DNA of 64,000 bases from Paralteromonas sediminis (GCF_003820355.1 NZ_RPOK01000003.1:576136-640135), one strand, 5' to 3'; shown: positions 51,894 through 63,695, counted from the first letter of the stretch. Notes: a model not told the origin generated them from the sequence alone. A program made the numbers and translations.

Positions 51894-53273
51894 TTACCCA
51901 AAGAAAAAGGCGCTAGGTTGGAAGAGTTTTTCTACATCACCGATAAACTTTTTGTCTACTAGAAACAGAATGACATGGTCATTGGCTTCAATGACGGTAT
52001 TGCTGTGCGCAATGATGACCTGGTCTTCCCTGACTATCGCGCCAATGGTTGTGCCTGGGGGCATTTTTATTTCACTGATAGGGCGACCTACCACCTTGGA
52101 GGTGTTTTTATCTCCATGTGCAATAGCTTCAATTGCTTCTGCGGCACCTCTTCGCAGTGAATAGACATTAACAATGTCGCCGCGCCTAACATGTGTGAGC
52201 AAGGCTGAGATTGTAGCCTGTTGCGGAGAGAAGGCGATGTCAATTTCGCCCCCTTGCACTAAGTCGACATAGGCACTGCGCTGGATAAGAACCATGGCTT
52301 TTTGCGCACCCATACGCTTGGCAAGCATGGCGGACATGATATTTGCCTCATCGTCATTGGTTACCGCAATGAAGGCATCAACACTCTCGACACTTTCTTC
52401 GTTGAGTAATTCTGAATCTGACGCATCCCCACAGAATACTATGGTTTTATCTAAGTGCGACGAAAGAAACTCTGCGCGCTCCTGATGATATTCTATTAGT
52501 TTGACATTGTGTTTGTGTTCAAGCTTCTTCGCCAAGCCTGCGCCTATCAGTCCACCGCCCGCTATCATGATCCGTTTATAACTGCTTTCAAGCTTTTGTA
52601 GCTCACTCATTACAGCACGTATATGTTTGGTCGCGGCGATGAAAAACACTTCATCATCAGCCTCAATTACGGTCGACCCCAGTGGCCGGATGGGCTTTCC
52701 GCGTCGGTAAATTGCAGCTACACGGGTTTCAACATTCGGCATATGCTCTTTAAGGGCTGACAGTGCGTGACCAACCAGCAATCCCCCATAATAAGCCTTA
52801 ACGGCGACCAAGCTTGCCTTTCCGCCAGCAAATTCAACTACTTGCAATGCACCGGGATAGTCAATTAGTCGCTTGATTGCCTGGGTGACCAATTGTTCTG
52901 GTGCGATAATGTGGTCTACCGGAATGTCTTGCTGCTTATACAACTGCTCCTGATAAATGATGTACTGCTCAGAGCGAACGCGTGCGATCTTAGTGGGTGT
53001 CTTGAAAAGGCTGTAGGCAACCTGGCAGGCTAGCATGTTACTTTCATCACTGTTGGTAACCGCGATTAACATGTCAGCGTCTTCGGCGCCTGCTTTGCGT
53101 AAAACATCCGGGTGTGAACCTACACCGTGAACAACTTGTAAATCGAGGCGGTCCTGCAGGGCACGCAAGGTAACCTGATCAGCATCGATAACCGTTATCT
53201 CGTTTTTTTCACCTACAAGATTCTCAGCTAGCGTTCCACCAACTTGTCCCGCACCTAAGATAATGATTTTCAT
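51894..53273 (-). CDS. trkA: Trk system potassium transporter regulatory subunit TrkA
   Basis: This 459-residue cytoplasmic NAD(H)-binding gating ring protein has two RCK units. The first starts [20 protein letters not shown] (residues 2-21), the second [19 protein letters not shown] near 233; each has a following RCK_C part. Length is as in E. coli (458). It lies 36 bases after rsmB in the def-fmt-rsmB-trkA order. Confidence 0.98.
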   Translation of the reverse strand: MKIIILGAGQVGGTLAENLVGEKNEITVIDADQVTLRALQDRLDLQVVHGVGSHPDVLRKAGAEDADMLIAVTNSDESNMLACQVAYSLFKTPTKIARVRSEQYIIYQEQLYKQQDIPVDHIIAPEQLVTQAIKRLIDYPGALQVVEFAGGKASLVAVKAYYGGLLVGHALSALKEHMPNVETRVAAIYRRGKPIRPLGSTVIEADDEVFFIAATKHIRAVMSELQKLESSYKRIMIAGGGLIGAGLAKKLEHKHNVKLIEYHQERAEFLSSHLDKTIVFCGDASDSELLNEESVESVDAFIAVTNDDEANIMSAMLAKRMGAQKAMVLIQRSAYVDLVQGGEIDIAFSPQQATISALLTHVRRGDIVNVYSLRRGAAEAIEAIAHGDKNTSKVVGRPISEIKMPPGTTIGAIVREDQVIIAHSNTVIEANDHVILFLVDKKFIGDVEKLFQPSAFFFG

Positions 53274-53309
53274 GACGTCTTATCGTTTATTTGTTATGCA
53301 TAGCAGCTT

Positions 53310-54584
53310 TTAAGACTTTAACAGTCGAGCATAATAGAAACCATCCATTTGTGCTTCTCCTGGCAATATTTGTTGCATAACACCCTCTGCTGTTGCGTCA
53401 GGAGTGCGGGCTAGGAAGCGGTCAATTTGTTCTTGATTTTCTTCAGGTAAAATTGAGCACGTGGCATAAAGGAGTGTGCCGCCGGGTTTTAAAAGTGGCC
53501 AGATGGCATCAAGAATACTGGCTTGCAAGCTTACCAAAGGTGCAATATCTGTGACTTTTCTTAACCAGCGAATGTCAGGATGCCGACGAATAATGCCTGT
53601 AGCAGAGCAGGGAGCATCCAACAAAATGCGGTCAAAGTACTTACCATCCCACCACGTATGGGGCTGACTGGCGTCGCCTTGAACAACTTGAGCTCGCGCC
53701 CCAAGACGAGACATATTTTCGTTTATCCGAGCAATTCGGGCTGGCTCCAGCTCCAGTGCAACGATGCTACTGTCGGGTGCGTGTGCATAAAGATGTGTTG
53801 TTTTACCGCCTGGCGCGGCACAGCAATCCAGAATATGGTCGCCTGATTGGGGAGACAGGTATTCAGCAGCCAATTGCGCAGCACCATCCTGTACCGTGAA
53901 TTCGCCCTGTTCAAAACCCGGAAGCTGAGTAATATCACCTTTACCTATGATCACCCCATCTGGGTGTAAATCACTGGTCGTAAATGAGACGCCCGCCTCG
54001 GTCAATACCTGAGTAAAAGAGGTAATAGTGGTTTTTTGCGTATTAACCCGTAACCAGATAGGCGGTTTAGCGTTCATTGCATCAATAATCGATGATAGTT
54101 TTTGTGGGTAGGCTTCCGCGAGCTTTTTGTAAATCCACCCTGGTAAACCGGCTTTCATAGCTTCACTTTTTGCAGGTGGATGTTCTTGCCGTTGAAATTG
54201 TCTGAGAATACCATTTACCAATCCGCTCAATGATTTGGCTTTGAGAACGCCTGCAGCGTTAACGGTTTCATTGGTGGCAGCATGCTCAGATACGCGCATG
54301 AAAGCCAGTTGATAGAAACCAATTAGGAGCAGGTGCTCTATGATTTTCTTATCGCCCTTAAGCGGCTTAGCGAGCATTGGCCTGAGCCAGCTTTGTAAAA
54401 GGGGGAGTGTTCTGAACACCCCCATAGTGACTTCATTTAGCCAGTTCCTATCTCTTGGCTCTACATACTTTTCCAAGACTTTAGGCAGGCACTCACGTGC
54501 TGATACACCCTGTTCTAAAACCTGAAAAATTACCCATGCACTGTCAGCTCGCAAGTTGTAACCTTTGGGTGGTATGAGATTCAT
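53310..54584 (-). CDS. rsmB: 16S rRNA (cytosine-967-C5)-methyltransferase RsmB
   Basis: This is a 424-residue protein. The N-terminal NusB-like helical domain covers about residues 1-140. The SAM domain has [14 protein letters not shown] near 250, [20 protein letters not shown] near 315 (catalytic Cys), and [14 protein letters not shown] near 368 (second Cys). It begins within the last 4 bases of fmt (ATGA overlap), indicating coupling. Confidence 0.97.
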   Translation of the reverse strand: MNLIPPKGYNLRADSAWVIFQVLEQGVSARECLPKVLEKYVEPRDRNWLNEVTMGVFRTLPLLQSWLRPMLAKPLKGDKKIIEHLLLIGFYQLAFMRVSEHAATNETVNAAGVLKAKSLSGLVNGILRQFQRQEHPPAKSEAMKAGLPGWIYKKLAEAYPQKLSSIIDAMNAKPPIWLRVNTQKTTITSFTQVLTEAGVSFTTSDLHPDGVIIGKGDITQLPGFEQGEFTVQDGAAQLAAEYLSPQSGDHILDCCAAPGGKTTHLYAHAPDSSIVALELEPARIARINENMSRLGARAQVVQGDASQPHTWWDGKYFDRILLDAPCSATGIIRRHPDIRWLRKVTDIAPLVSLQASILDAIWPLLKPGGTLLYATCSILPEENQEQIDRFLARTPDATAEGVMQQILPGEAQMDGFYYARLLKS

Positions 54585-55510
54585 AAATGGGTACCAGGCT
54601 CAAACCACGCCTGCCGTGCATTGTAAACGTCAAAAAATGGCGCAGCTTTCTTTCCGGGAATTTGGATATGTTCGATCTTGACAGCGTAATCCGATGTTGC
54701 CACCAAAAGGCCGTCTCGGCCTGCCTGTATTATTTCTCCTGGTGAATAATCTTCACAGGATTGTGAGGTCACTGTTAAAGACCACACCTTAATTGCAGTA
54801 TTATTGAGCTCAAACCAACTCACTGGCCAAGGATTAAAGGCACGTACATTTCGGCTTAGTTGGGTTGCACCCAACGACCAATTAATTTTAGCTTCTTCTT
54901 TACTGAGTTTTTTTGCGTAGGTTGCTTGTGAGTCTGACTGCGCTTCAGGTTTCCAGTTGGCAACATTGTTCAGCGCCTCGACTAATGCTGTTGGACCCAC
55001 CACGGAAAGCTTATCGTATAGAGACGCACTAGTGTCATTGGGCTCAATAGGAATAGCATGTTTGTGCAACATTGCGCCGGTATCAAGACCAGCATCCATT
55101 TGCATTATAGTTACCCCCGTTTCTTCATCGCCGGCCCAAATAGCCCGCTGAATAGGGGCTGCGCCGCGCCACTTTGGCAACAGCGAGCCGTGCACATTAA
55201 TGCAACCAAGACGCGGTGTATCTAAAATAATGCGAGGAAGTATGATGCCATATGCTACTACTACCATGATGTCTGCGTCCCATTTTGCCAGTGTTTCTTG
55301 GGCAGACGTGTCTTTAAAATTTTCCGGCTGGCAAACGGGTAAATCGTGGGTAAGTGCCAGTGTTTTCACTTCACTCGGCTTGAGTTTTTTACCTCGTCCC
55401 GCAGGTCGGTCAGGTTGTGTGTATACAGCAACTACATCATAGTTTGCATCAAGCAATGCTTGAAGATGGCGAGCAGCAAAATCGGGTGTGCCCGCAAAAA
55501 TAATTCTCAC
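54581..55510 (-). CDS. fmt: Methionyl-tRNA formyltransferase
   Basis: This 309-residue enzyme formylates initiator Met-tRNA. It begins [20 protein letters not shown] and has the signature [20 protein letters not shown] near residue 107, with catalytic His/Asp ([17 protein letters not shown]). The C-terminal OB-like domain binds the tRNA. It follows def by 13 bases. Confidence 0.98.
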   Translation of the reverse strand: MRIIFAGTPDFAARHLQALLDANYDVVAVYTQPDRPAGRGKKLKPSEVKTLALTHDLPVCQPENFKDTSAQETLAKWDADIMVVVAYGIILPRIILDTPRLGCINVHGSLLPKWRGAAPIQRAIWAGDEETGVTIMQMDAGLDTGAMLHKHAIPIEPNDTSASLYDKLSVVGPTALVEALNNVANWKPEAQSDSQATYAKKLSKEEAKINWSLGATQLSRNVRAFNPWPVSWFELNNTAIKVWSLTVTSQSCEDYSPGEIIQAGRDGLLVATSDYAVKIEHIQIPGKKAAPFFDVYNARQAWFEPGTHL

Positions 55511-55523
55511 GGTATTTCTATCC

Positions 55524-56033
55524 TTATGCCCTGGCGGCCATACGCGCTTCTTTTTCCAGCTTCTTTTTAATACGCTGGCGCTTCAAAGGAGAAAGATAAT
55601 CTACAAAAAGTTTACCTTCCAAATGGTCCAATTCGTGTTGAATACAAATTGCGAGTAGGCCGTCGGCTTCCAACTCAAAGGGTGATCCTTCTTTGTCTAA
55701 TGCAGACACTTTAACCTTTTCTGCGCGCTCCACCTTTGCATAATTGCCAGGAACAGATAGGCATCCTTCTTCGCTGATCGTTGAGCCTTCTTTATGGGTA
55801 ATGACGGGGTTGATAAAGACTCGTGGTTCGTTTTGTTCCTCTGACACATCCATTACTACCACGCGGACATGGCGATTGACCTGCGTAGCGGCCAAACCAA
55901 TTCCATTTTCATCTTTCATCGTCTCGAACATATCGTCAACGAGTGTTTTTATTTCCGCATCAACGCTATCGACTGGCTTAGCGACAGTTCTCAAACGCTC
56001 GTCTGGAAAGCTTAATACTTCTAGAATTGCCAT
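55524..56033 (-). CDS. def: Peptide deformylase
   Basis: This 169-residue metallopeptidase removes the N-formyl group. All three motifs are present: GIGLAATQV near residue 44, EGCLSVPG near 89 (Cys metal ligand), and [13 protein letters not shown] near 132, which reads HELDH (normally HEFDH or HEIDH). Length equals E. coli Def (169). It is first in def-fmt-rsmB-trkA. Confidence 0.98.
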   Translation of the reverse strand: MAILEVLSFPDERLRTVAKPVDSVDAEIKTLVDDMFETMKDENGIGLAATQVNRHVRVVVMDVSEEQNEPRVFINPVITHKEGSTISEEGCLSVPGNYAKVERAEKVKVSALDKEGSPFELEADGLLAICIQHELDHLEGKLFVDYLSPLKRQRIKKKLEKEARMAARA

Positions 56034-56216
56034 TGTTTATAACTCACTTTCTTGCTTGGTGTTGTTACATAAATCGTATCAATACGCATACGATCTATAT
56101 ATCGACATTCATTTCCTAAGAATTTATGGTTATATTTTAACGCAATAATGCGCAAAATGGCGTTAATATCTTTTTTTCATCACAGTAAGACACTTTACAG
56201 GGCGTAGGTAACAATA

Positions 56217-57296
56217 ATGACAACAAAATCGGTTAGTAATGTTCTGCGAAGCGCTCTAACAGCGTTGGTCTTTGTTTTGGGCACCATGCATGCTCACTCA
56301 ATGGAAGTTAAATCCGATGCGCCTGAGCGTTACACAGTTAAAAAAGGCGACACGCTTTGGGATATATCCGGCATGTATTTGAGTGAGCCCTGGCGCTGGC
56401 CCGAGTTGTGGGCGAACAACACACAAATTCAAAATCCGCATTTAATTTATCCGGGCGATGTGCTGGTATTGCGTTATGTTGACGGTCAGCCTGTACTGAC
56501 GGTTGAAGGCAGTAAAAAGCGAATGGTGTTAACCCCAAATGAAAAACGAATCGATAAAGCTCAAGCTATAGATGTATTGCCTTGGGAAGTACTAGAACCC
56601 TACGTAGAAAACAGTTGGATAGTTTCACAGGACTCCTATGACATTATGCCTAAAGTATTGGGTAACCAAGATGGCGCAGTGCGATTTGCTGACGACGATG
56701 TATTATTGACCCGACGCTTTGGCCGTGCTGAAGATCAGTATCACATCGTAAGGCACATGGGTACTATATCAGACTTGCAAGGTAATGAGCTGGGCTATCA
56801 GCTTAACCATATTGCATCAGCAGATATGCTGGAAGACGACCTTGGCAATGAGTGGTTAATTAAAGTTAAAAATAATAAACAGGAAATCTTGCGCGGCGAC
56901 AGACTTTGGTCTGCACCTGATTTTAAAGGCGAAGACCTTGAACTGGCTGCAGTGAGTGAGGGGGTCCGAGGTAATGTTGTCGGCAGTCTTCACCCTTACG
57001 CCATGTTCGGAAAATACGACGTTGTTATCGTCGATTTAGGTGATGGGCAGGTGGTGCCAGGCTCTGTAATGGGCATTTATGCGCAAGGGCCTAACATTAT
57101 TGATGACGGTGAACCTAAATATGCTGATGAATCAGATGCCATTACCAGCGCCTTCAATGATGGGACTACGGTTACGCAACCTGCTCTTAAACTCGGCGAA
57201 CTTGTTGTATTCTCGGTGTTTGATAATGCCAGCTACGGCATAATTACGCGCGCTGAAAAGTCGATAAAAACAGGATTCATTGTCGGTAAGCCTTAA
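56217..57296 (+). CDS. Exported LysM-domain protein
   Basis: This is a 359-residue protein with an N-terminal signal peptide (about residues 1-29, ending AHS). One LysM module covers about residues 39-87 (YTVKKGDTLWDISGMYLSEP, then NPHLIYPGDVLVL), which binds peptidoglycan. The remaining 270 residues have no motif I know apart from beta-rich segments. The same type of gene commonly precedes dprA in gammaproteobacteria; it is transcribed in the same direction 39 bases before dprA. It is divergent from def, with a TTAACGC/GCGTTAA inverted repeat (56137-56166) between them. Confidence 0.88.
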   Translation: MTTKSVSNVLRSALTALVFVLGTMHAHSMEVKSDAPERYTVKKGDTLWDISGMYLSEPWRWPELWANNTQIQNPHLIYPGDVLVLRYVDGQPVLTVEGSKKRMVLTPNEKRIDKAQAIDVLPWEVLEPYVENSWIVSQDSYDIMPKVLGNQDGAVRFADDDVLLTRRFGRAEDQYHIVRHMGTISDLQGNELGYQLNHIASADMLEDDLGNEWLIKVKNNKQEILRGDRLWSAPDFKGEDLELAAVSEGVRGNVVGSLHPYAMFGKYDVVIVDLGDGQVVPGSVMGIYAQGPNIIDDGEPKYADESDAITSAFNDGTTVTQPALKLGELVVFSVFDNASYGIITRAEKSIKTGFIVGKP

Positions 57297-57335
57297 TCTT
57301 TTATATAGCATACCGACTTCTTGCAGAAGGACGGT

Positions 57336-58424
57336 ATGCAAAAAGAAGAGCAAACGCTAGCGTGGTTGTTGGCGTCTAAGTTAACAGCCCTCAAAGCGCC
57401 TGAGTGGAAGCAGTTATGCGAAAGCGTTGGCAAACCAATGGGCAAGTTATTTTTGACAAGCGAAGCCGCCTGGCAAGAATATGGCCTCCCCCCAGCGCTA
57501 TTGGCAAAAATGCGCGATGTGTCAAACCACTGTGAAACGGTCTTAAACAAAACACAACGAAATGGTATTCAGTGTATTACCTTTGACGACCCTCTATATC
57601 CCATTCATCTTAAACAATTAGCCTGTCCGCCATGTGTACTCTTTGTTCTGGGTGACGCTGAGAAACTACAGACTACGCAAATGAGTATAGTGGGCAGTAG
57701 GCATGCTTCCCAAAATGGATGCCGAATTGCCTCCCAAATAGCAGAAGAACTCAGTGACAATGCCATCATCGTAACAAGTGGTCTAGCAAGGGGGATAGAC
57801 GCCGCCGCACATGAAGGCGCGTTCTATAACGGTAATACTTTGGCTGTATTGGGAACCGGCGTTGATGTGTGCTACCCGAAATACAATCGGCCTCTGTACA
57901 ATCGTATTCTTGAAAACGGTGGCGCGGTAGTGTCAGAGTTTTTTCCTGGGACACCGCCACGGGCACACCACTTTCCATGCAGAAACAGAATCGTTGCTGG
58001 ACTGAGTAAAGGTGTGCTTGTGATCGAAGCAAAGATTCGTTCAGGCTCCTTGATAACTGCAAATTTGGCCGCAGATATGGGGAAAGACGTTTTCGCAGTA
58101 CCAGGAAATATAAATAATCCATTAAGTGAAGGCGTTAATTGGTTGATACAGCAAGGCGCAAAGTTAGTGACGCAAACGTCTGACATTATTGAGGAGCTAG
58201 GCTTTTTTGAAGAGGTACCAATAGCGCCAAAAAAAACTGTACAAAAGCACTTGGCATCTGATCCAATATTGGATAGTGTTGATTACGATGTTACGTCTGT
58301 AGACGACATCACCAAACGCAGCAAACTGCCGATACAAGAGTTAATGGCAGCATTATTAGAATATGAGTTGCGAGGTATCGTAGCCGCCGTTCCCGGGGGT
58401 TACATAAAATTGAGGGGAAAATAA
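57336..58424 (+). CDS. dprA: DNA-processing protein DprA (Smf)
   Basis: This is a 362-residue protein. The start is ATG 57336 (AGAAGGA upstream); a TTG at 57321 is in frame. The Rossmann DprA core shows [20 protein letters not shown] near residue 113, [15 protein letters not shown] near 148, and [16 protein letters not shown] near 172. The C-terminal winged helix follows. DprA protects incoming single-stranded DNA and loads RecA in natural transformation. Order dprA-smg-yrdD-tsaC agrees with E. coli. Confidence 0.96.
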   Translation: MQKEEQTLAWLLASKLTALKAPEWKQLCESVGKPMGKLFLTSEAAWQEYGLPPALLAKMRDVSNHCETVLNKTQRNGIQCITFDDPLYPIHLKQLACPPCVLFVLGDAEKLQTTQMSIVGSRHASQNGCRIASQIAEELSDNAIIVTSGLARGIDAAAHEGAFYNGNTLAVLGTGVDVCYPKYNRPLYNRILENGGAVVSEFFPGTPPRAHHFPCRNRIVAGLSKGVLVIEAKIRSGSLITANLAADMGKDVFAVPGNINNPLSEGVNWLIQQGAKLVTQTSDIIEELGFFEEVPIAPKKTVQKHLASDPILDSVDYDVTSVDDITKRSKLPIQELMAALLEYELRGIVAAVPGGYIKLRGK

Positions 58425-58426
58425 CA

Positions 58427-58903
58427 ATGTTCGATATCCTCATGTACCTGTTTGAAAATCTGGTCCACAGCGAAACTGAAATTCGCGTTGACCAAGACGA
58501 GTTAACGGACGAACTAATTCGTGCAGGTTTCCATCACGATGAAATATACAAAGCGCTAAGTTGGCTAGAGAAATTGGCTGCACTGCAGGAAACAAACACC
58601 ACCCCTTATCTGTCAAAGCCTTTGGGGAATGGCGTTAACAGGATTTATACACATGAAGAGCAAATGCGACTTGACGTTGAAGCGCAGGGTTTTATGTTGT
58701 TCCTCGAACAGGTCGGCGTGTTGGATGCTTCTACAAGGGAGATGGTTTTAGACCGGGTTATGGAGATCGACGCGAGTGAATTCTGCCTTGAAGACCTCAA
58801 ATGGGTAGTGCTCATGGTCTTGTTTAATGTGCCGGGTAAAGAAAATGCTTACGCGCAAATGGAAGAGCTCATTTTTGAAGAAGCCGAGGGGCCCCTTCAT
58901 TAA
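58427..58903 (+). CDS. smg: Smg protein (DUF494)
   Basis: This 158-residue acidic cytoplasmic protein begins [40 protein letters not shown] near residue 123 is the most conserved family stretch. Function remains unclear, though linkage to dprA is widespread. It starts 2 bases after dprA. Confidence 0.95.
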   Translation: MFDILMYLFENLVHSETEIRVDQDELTDELIRAGFHHDEIYKALSWLEKLAALQETNTTPYLSKPLGNGVNRIYTHEEQMRLDVEAQGFMLFLEQVGVLDASTREMVLDRVMEIDASEFCLEDLKWVVLMVLFNVPGKENAYAQMEELIFEEAEGPLH

Positions 58904-58914
58904 GTGAACGTATA

Positions 58915-59472
58915 ATGGTACGAGGCGTAGATAAAACACTGTTTGGTTCAAACGGGCCAGGCAGTGGTACCCCCGACTGTCCTAAATGCGGTGCACCCCT
59001 TACTTTCAAAAGCAGTAAGCGTGGGCCTTTCTATGGTTGTTCAAATTACCCTCAGTGCGACTTCAGTAAACCGCTCCACGATGCCTCGGTTTCAATCTTA
59101 AAACAAATTGAAGGCGTCAACTGCCCCCAGTGTCACGGTGATTTGGCCGTTAAGAAAGGTCGATTTGGTCTTTTTATCGGTTGCATGAATTATCCCGACT
59201 GCCACTTTATTGGACACCTTAATAACGAGGAGGACACTTCTGTTCCTTGTCCATCGTGTAAAACGGGTGAACTCTTCGAAAAAACCAATCGCTTTGGGAA
59301 GCGTTTTTATACCTGTTCCAATTACCCCAAGTGCCGCTATGTGGTAAATTTGCCGCCTGTTAATCGCGCTTGCCCTTTGTGTGGTTGGAAAATATTAATC
59401 AAAAAGGGTGAAAAGCGAATGTGTCCCCAACGCGATTGTGAGTACCAAGAAGATGACACCGGAACCAAATGA
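58915..59472 (+). CDS. yrdD: Topoisomerase-type C4 zinc-finger protein YrdD
   Basis: This is a 185-residue protein consisting of about four zinc ribbons similar to the C-terminal fingers of topoisomerase I: CPKCGAPLTFKSSKRGPFYG, then CPQCHGDLAVKKGRFGLFIG, then CPSCKTGELFEKTNRFGKRF, and a last CPLCGWKILIKKGEKRMCPQ. Each ends in a C-x-N-Y-P-x-C half. It has no catalytic domain. It is likely to bind single-stranded nucleic acid. Its end overlaps tsaC by 20 bases. Confidence 0.93.
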   Translation: MVRGVDKTLFGSNGPGSGTPDCPKCGAPLTFKSSKRGPFYGCSNYPQCDFSKPLHDASVSILKQIEGVNCPQCHGDLAVKKGRFGLFIGCMNYPDCHFIGHLNNEEDTSVPCPSCKTGELFEKTNRFGKRFYTCSNYPKCRYVVNLPPVNRACPLCGWKILIKKGEKRMCPQRDCEYQEDDTGTK

Positions 59473-60019
59473 CGCAGTCGACCCCGTAGTTCAGGCTTTT
59501 GAGCAGGGAGAACTAATTGTCTATGCCACAGAGGCTGTCATGGGCATAGGCTGTGACCCAGACAACGAAGATGCCGTGATGCGATTATTGAAAGCCAAAC
59601 AGCGGCCGGTGGATAAAGGACTCATTTTGGTGGCAGCGAATTATTCGCAGCTGCTCCCATATTGTGATGATAACGCAATCCCTCAAGAAAAAAGGGCTGA
59701 GATATTTTCCAGCTGGCCTGGTCCACATACCTGGTTGATGCCAAAATCTAGCCAAGCACCTGCTTGGATTTCGGGTCAACATGACAGTATTGCGATGCGT
59801 GTTACCGCCTTTGAGCCATTGGCAGATTTGTGCAGAAAAATTGGTAAGCCTATTGTTTCCACCAGTGCTAACTTGTCGGGGCAAGAGCCAGCACGGACTC
59901 TTGCCGAAGCCCAGCGCCAGCTCGGAGACGGAATTTTTTATGTTGACGGCGATGTTCAGGGTTTATCGTCTCCCAGTACCATCAAAGATGCGCTGACAGG
60001 CAAAGTGATCAGGAGTTAA
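59453..60019 (+). CDS. tsaC: Threonylcarbamoyl-AMP synthase TsaC (YrdC)
   Basis: This 188-residue enzyme makes threonylcarbamoyl-AMP for t6A37 of tRNA. ATG 59453 is chosen as start because it gives the normal length; the frame extends to 59408 inside yrdD. LIVYATEAVMGIGCDPDNED near the N-terminus has the conserved basic/threonine region, KAKQRPVDKGLILVA near residue 45, and KPIVSTSANLSGQEPARTLA near 140. It lies 3 bases before hemF. Confidence 0.95.
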   Translation: MTPEPNDAVDPVVQAFEQGELIVYATEAVMGIGCDPDNEDAVMRLLKAKQRPVDKGLILVAANYSQLLPYCDDNAIPQEKRAEIFSSWPGPHTWLMPKSSQAPAWISGQHDSIAMRVTAFEPLADLCRKIGKPIVSTSANLSGQEPARTLAEAQRQLGDGIFYVDGDVQGLSSPSTIKDALTGKVIRS

Positions 60020-60946
<927 letters not shown>

Positions 60947-61082
60947 TTGCTGATGCATAGGTTGATATAGATCAAGCAACAGAAAGCCGTCTGCCTTTTC
61001 CCATAAAACCTTTGTTCTATATCAATTTTGTTAATGGTTCTCGGTGTATTGTAGCGCCATCACATTCAACGAGAGAATTAAC

Positions 61083-61799
61083 ATGAAAAAATCAACATTA
61101 GCTTTGCTTGTAGCAGGTGCCTTAATCGCTGGCCCGGCAGTGGCCTATGAAAAAGGTGATTGGTTAGTGCGCGGCGGCCTTACCACAGTAGCGCCAGATG
61201 ATAGCAGCACAGATATTTTGGTTGGTGGTTCAAACAGCTTGCCAGAAGTCGGTGTAGTAGGTGGTGTTTCGGTAGGTAACGATACTCAGTTGGGACTGAA
61301 TATAGCTTACTTTTTCGCCGACAAATGGAATGTAGAAGTATTGGCAGCAACGCCATTTAAGCATGATATTGATTTTGCACTGGGCAATTTGGCAACCACC
61401 AAGCATCTACCGCCAACCGTAACGGCAAACTACTTCTTTGCCGATCCAGCAGCAAAGTTCCAACCCTATGCAGGTGTTGGTTTTAATTACACGGTGTTTT
61501 TTGATGAAGAGTTTAATGGTGCCACGGTTGATGCGGTTCAGGCAGCAACAACTGGAACCACGTTACCAGCTGGTGCCGAAATTTCGAACCTTGATCTCGA
61601 TGCGTCATTTGGATTCTCTGCGCAAGTGGGCTTTGACTACGAATTAACGAAGAGAATGTTCTTGAACGCGTCTGTACGTTACATTGATATTGAGACTGAA
61701 GCGTCATTCGATGTTGAAGGGTTAGGTAATGTGGGCGCAGTTGAAAAAGTAACTATAGACCCTTGGGTATATACTTTGTCTTTAGGCTACAGATTCTAA
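61083..61799 (+). CDS. ompW: OmpW family outer membrane protein
   Basis: This 238-residue beta-barrel has an 8-stranded OmpW fold. The start is ATG 61083 (MKKSTLALLVAGALIAGPAV), giving a clear signal peptide cleaved after AVA; the frame is open to 61044. YEKGDWLVRGGLTTVAPDDS is the OmpW beginning, NLATTKHLPPTVTANYFFAD the family signature, and the protein ends in aromatic LSLGYRF, as needed for Bam insertion. It has its own 3-prime terminator. Substrate is unknown; OmpW proteins bind small hydrophobic compounds. Confidence 0.95.
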   Translation: MKKSTLALLVAGALIAGPAVAYEKGDWLVRGGLTTVAPDDSSTDILVGGSNSLPEVGVVGGVSVGNDTQLGLNIAYFFADKWNVEVLAATPFKHDIDFALGNLATTKHLPPTVTANYFFADPAAKFQPYAGVGFNYTVFFDEEFNGATVDAVQAATTGTTLPAGAEISNLDLDASFGFSAQVGFDYELTKRMFLNASVRYIDIETEASFDVEGLGNVGAVEKVTIDPWVYTLSLGYRF

Positions 61800-61813
61800 A
61801 ACGTTGACCCGTT

Positions 61814-61846
61814 AAAAAAGCCGGAGCCTTTCTCCGGCTTTTTTAT
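61814..61846. terminator. Bidirectional terminator between ompW and globin gene
   Basis: Stem GCCGGAG (61820-61826) with CTCCGGC (61832-61838), loop CCTTT, flanked by an A run on the left and T run on the right. It overlaps the globin stop. Confidence 0.9.
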
Positions 61847-62259
61847 TCTTTATCTATCATGTGTTCTGCAAGTTGATCGAGTGCGCTCAATATTTGGTCA
61901 GCAATGCGTTTATTTTTGACATGCTGATAAATCGCTATACGCATGCAATACATCCACTGCGTTTTTAACTCTTTAGTCACTTTAAAAGGAAGGTGCCTCG
62001 CACGCAGCCGTGGATGGCCGCGTTTAGGTGTGTAGTGGTCAGGCCCGCCAAACCACATAGTCAAATAATCTGTAAACAGCTGACGAATAGCACTCATTGG
62101 TTTAGGATGCATCTCAAAGAGTGAAGCGGCATAGGCGTCTGATTCCATGACGTCGTAAAAAGTATTGGCTATGGCCGATACGACTGGCTGACCACCAATA
62201 TGTTCGTAGAGAGACTTTTTTGCGCTAAATCTGTTAATCCAATTTGTGAGCCACTGCAT
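61843..62259 (-). CDS. Group 2 truncated hemoglobin
   Basis: This is a 138-residue 2-over-2 globin if started at 62259 (MQWLTNWINRFSAKKSLYEH); the frame is open to an ATG at 62310. LYEHIGGQPVVSAIANTFYD is the group 2 start; RARHLPFKV gives the proximal His near residue 92 and QWMYCM the group 2 Trp (G8). Members bind O2 or NO and serve in oxidative or nitrosative defence. The start codon overlaps that of the divergent aroE in CATG. Confidence 0.85.
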   Translation of the reverse strand: MQWLTNWINRFSAKKSLYEHIGGQPVVSAIANTFYDVMESDAYAASLFEMHPKPMSAIRQLFTDYLTMWFGGPDHYTPKRGHPRLRARHLPFKVTKELKTQWMYCMRIAIYQHVKNKRIADQILSALDQLAEHMIDKE

Positions 62260-63073
62260 GAAACGTTTTGCTGTATTTGGAAATCCAATAAAACAAAGTA
62301 TATCACCCATTATTCATCAGCACTTTGCTGATCAGGCAGGACTGAGTATTCAATACGACAGAAAGCTGTCAACGACTGAGCAGTTCATTGAAGATATATC
62401 CCATTTCTTTTCCAACAGCGAATGTGTCGGGTGCAATATTACCGCGCCGTTCAAAGAGCAGGCCTTTCAATTAGTGAGCCATCGAGATGATTCTGCACGC
62501 TTGGCTAAAGCAGTTAACACAATATATAGAAATGATAAAAACGAATTATGTGGGGCGAATACTGACGGTGTAGGACTGGTTAATGACATAAAACGGACTG
62601 TCACTGAGCTTTCAGGCAAACGAGTATTATTGCTAGGAGCTGGGGGCGCTGCCAGAGGTGCATTGTTTCCATTGTTAGCAGAGTCGGTCGCTAGCATTGC
62701 AATTGCCAACAGAACCTATGCCAAAGCAGAGCAGTTAGCCGTTGAAGTTAACAATGAACGTGTAACTGCTGTAGACATACATAAGTGTGAGCAGAAATTT
62801 GATGTTGTGATAAACAGTACATCGGCTGGACTTACTGGCGGTATACCCGAATTGGGGCGTTTGTCATTTTCCGAGGTTTCACTGACTTATGACATGGTCT
62901 ACCAAAAGGTGCTGACACCTTTTTTGGCCCATGCACAAAAAAATGGTAGTGAAAATGTTTGTGACGGGCTAGGTATGCTGGTGGGTCAGGCTGCTGCAGC
63001 CTTTACGATCTGGACTGGCTACAGACCCGACACTTCTGACTTACTAGTGATGTTGCGGACGCAGATGAGTTAG
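62258..63073 (+). CDS. aroE: Shikimate dehydrogenase
   Basis: This 271-residue NADPH enzyme of aromatic amino-acid synthesis begins MKRFAVFGNPIKQSISPIIH. NITAPFKEQA near residue 59 has the catalytic Lys and GANTDGVG near 84 the Asp. The NADP loop LLLGAGGAARGALFPL is near 126, and DGLGMLVGQAAAAF near 235. The start shares two bases of CATG with the divergent globin start. Its stop overlaps the convergent carbonic-anhydrase-like gene by 4 bases. Confidence 0.97.
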   Translation: MKRFAVFGNPIKQSISPIIHQHFADQAGLSIQYDRKLSTTEQFIEDISHFFSNSECVGCNITAPFKEQAFQLVSHRDDSARLAKAVNTIYRNDKNELCGANTDGVGLVNDIKRTVTELSGKRVLLLGAGGAARGALFPLLAESVASIAIANRTYAKAEQLAVEVNNERVTAVDIHKCEQKFDVVINSTSAGLTGGIPELGRLSFSEVSLTYDMVYQKVLTPFLAHAQKNGSENVCDGLGMLVGQAAAAFTIWTGYRPDTSDLLVMLRTQMS

Positions 63074-63609
63074 CCCGCATTTAAACGTTCATTGATGTAG
63101 TCATTCTTCAGTTCAACGTAGTTATCAGCGGACTGCTTCAAGAACTTAACCTCACTATCTGTTAGCGGGCGTTTCTTCTGCATTGGGTTGCCAACATATA
63201 GATAACCAGACTCAAGAACTTTATTAGGTGGTACTAAGGTACCAGCACCGATAAACACATCATCCTGTACAACGGCACCGTCCATAATAATTGCGCCCAT
63301 ACCAACCAAAATGCGGTTGCCCAGTGTACAGCCGTGTAACATACATTTGTGACCTACGGTGACATCGTCCCCGATTATCAATGGAAAACCGTCAGGGTTA
63401 GCTGAGCTTTTGCGAGTAACATGAAGCACAGTACCGTCTTGGATATTGGTTCTTTTGCCTAGCTTGATAACATTAACATCACCTCTAGCCGCTACCAGAG
63501 GCCAGATACTGCTGTCAGCATCAAGCGTAACATCACCCGCTACAACAGATGACTCGTGAATGTAGGCAGTTGAGTGAACGGTAGGTGAAACGCCTTTATA
63601 TGTATTCAT
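63070..63609 (-). CDS. yrdA: Gamma-carbonic anhydrase family protein (YrdA-like)
   Basis: This 179-residue left-handed beta-helix protein has hexapeptide repeats. Zinc histidines are in VLHVTR (near residue 62) and VGHKCMLHGC (near 85 and 90). It begins NTYKGVSPTVHSTAYIHESS. Carbonic anhydrase activity has been shown for few members, so enzyme function is tentative. In E. coli yrdA lies beside aroE and rrnD, and the same arrangement is seen here. Confidence 0.92.
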   Translation of the reverse strand: MNTYKGVSPTVHSTAYIHESSVVAGDVTLDADSSIWPLVAARGDVNVIKLGKRTNIQDGTVLHVTRKSSANPDGFPLIIGDDVTVGHKCMLHGCTLGNRILVGMGAIIMDGAVVQDDVFIGAGTLVPPNKVLESGYLYVGNPMQKKRPLTDSEVKFLKQSADNYVELKNDYINERLNAG

Positions 63610-63695
63610 AACTTTATTCTTGAGTGCAAAATTGGGAATGTGTACTAACCTTAATAGCTCGGTGATATATATTTCAAATTTATTTCAAAATAGTG

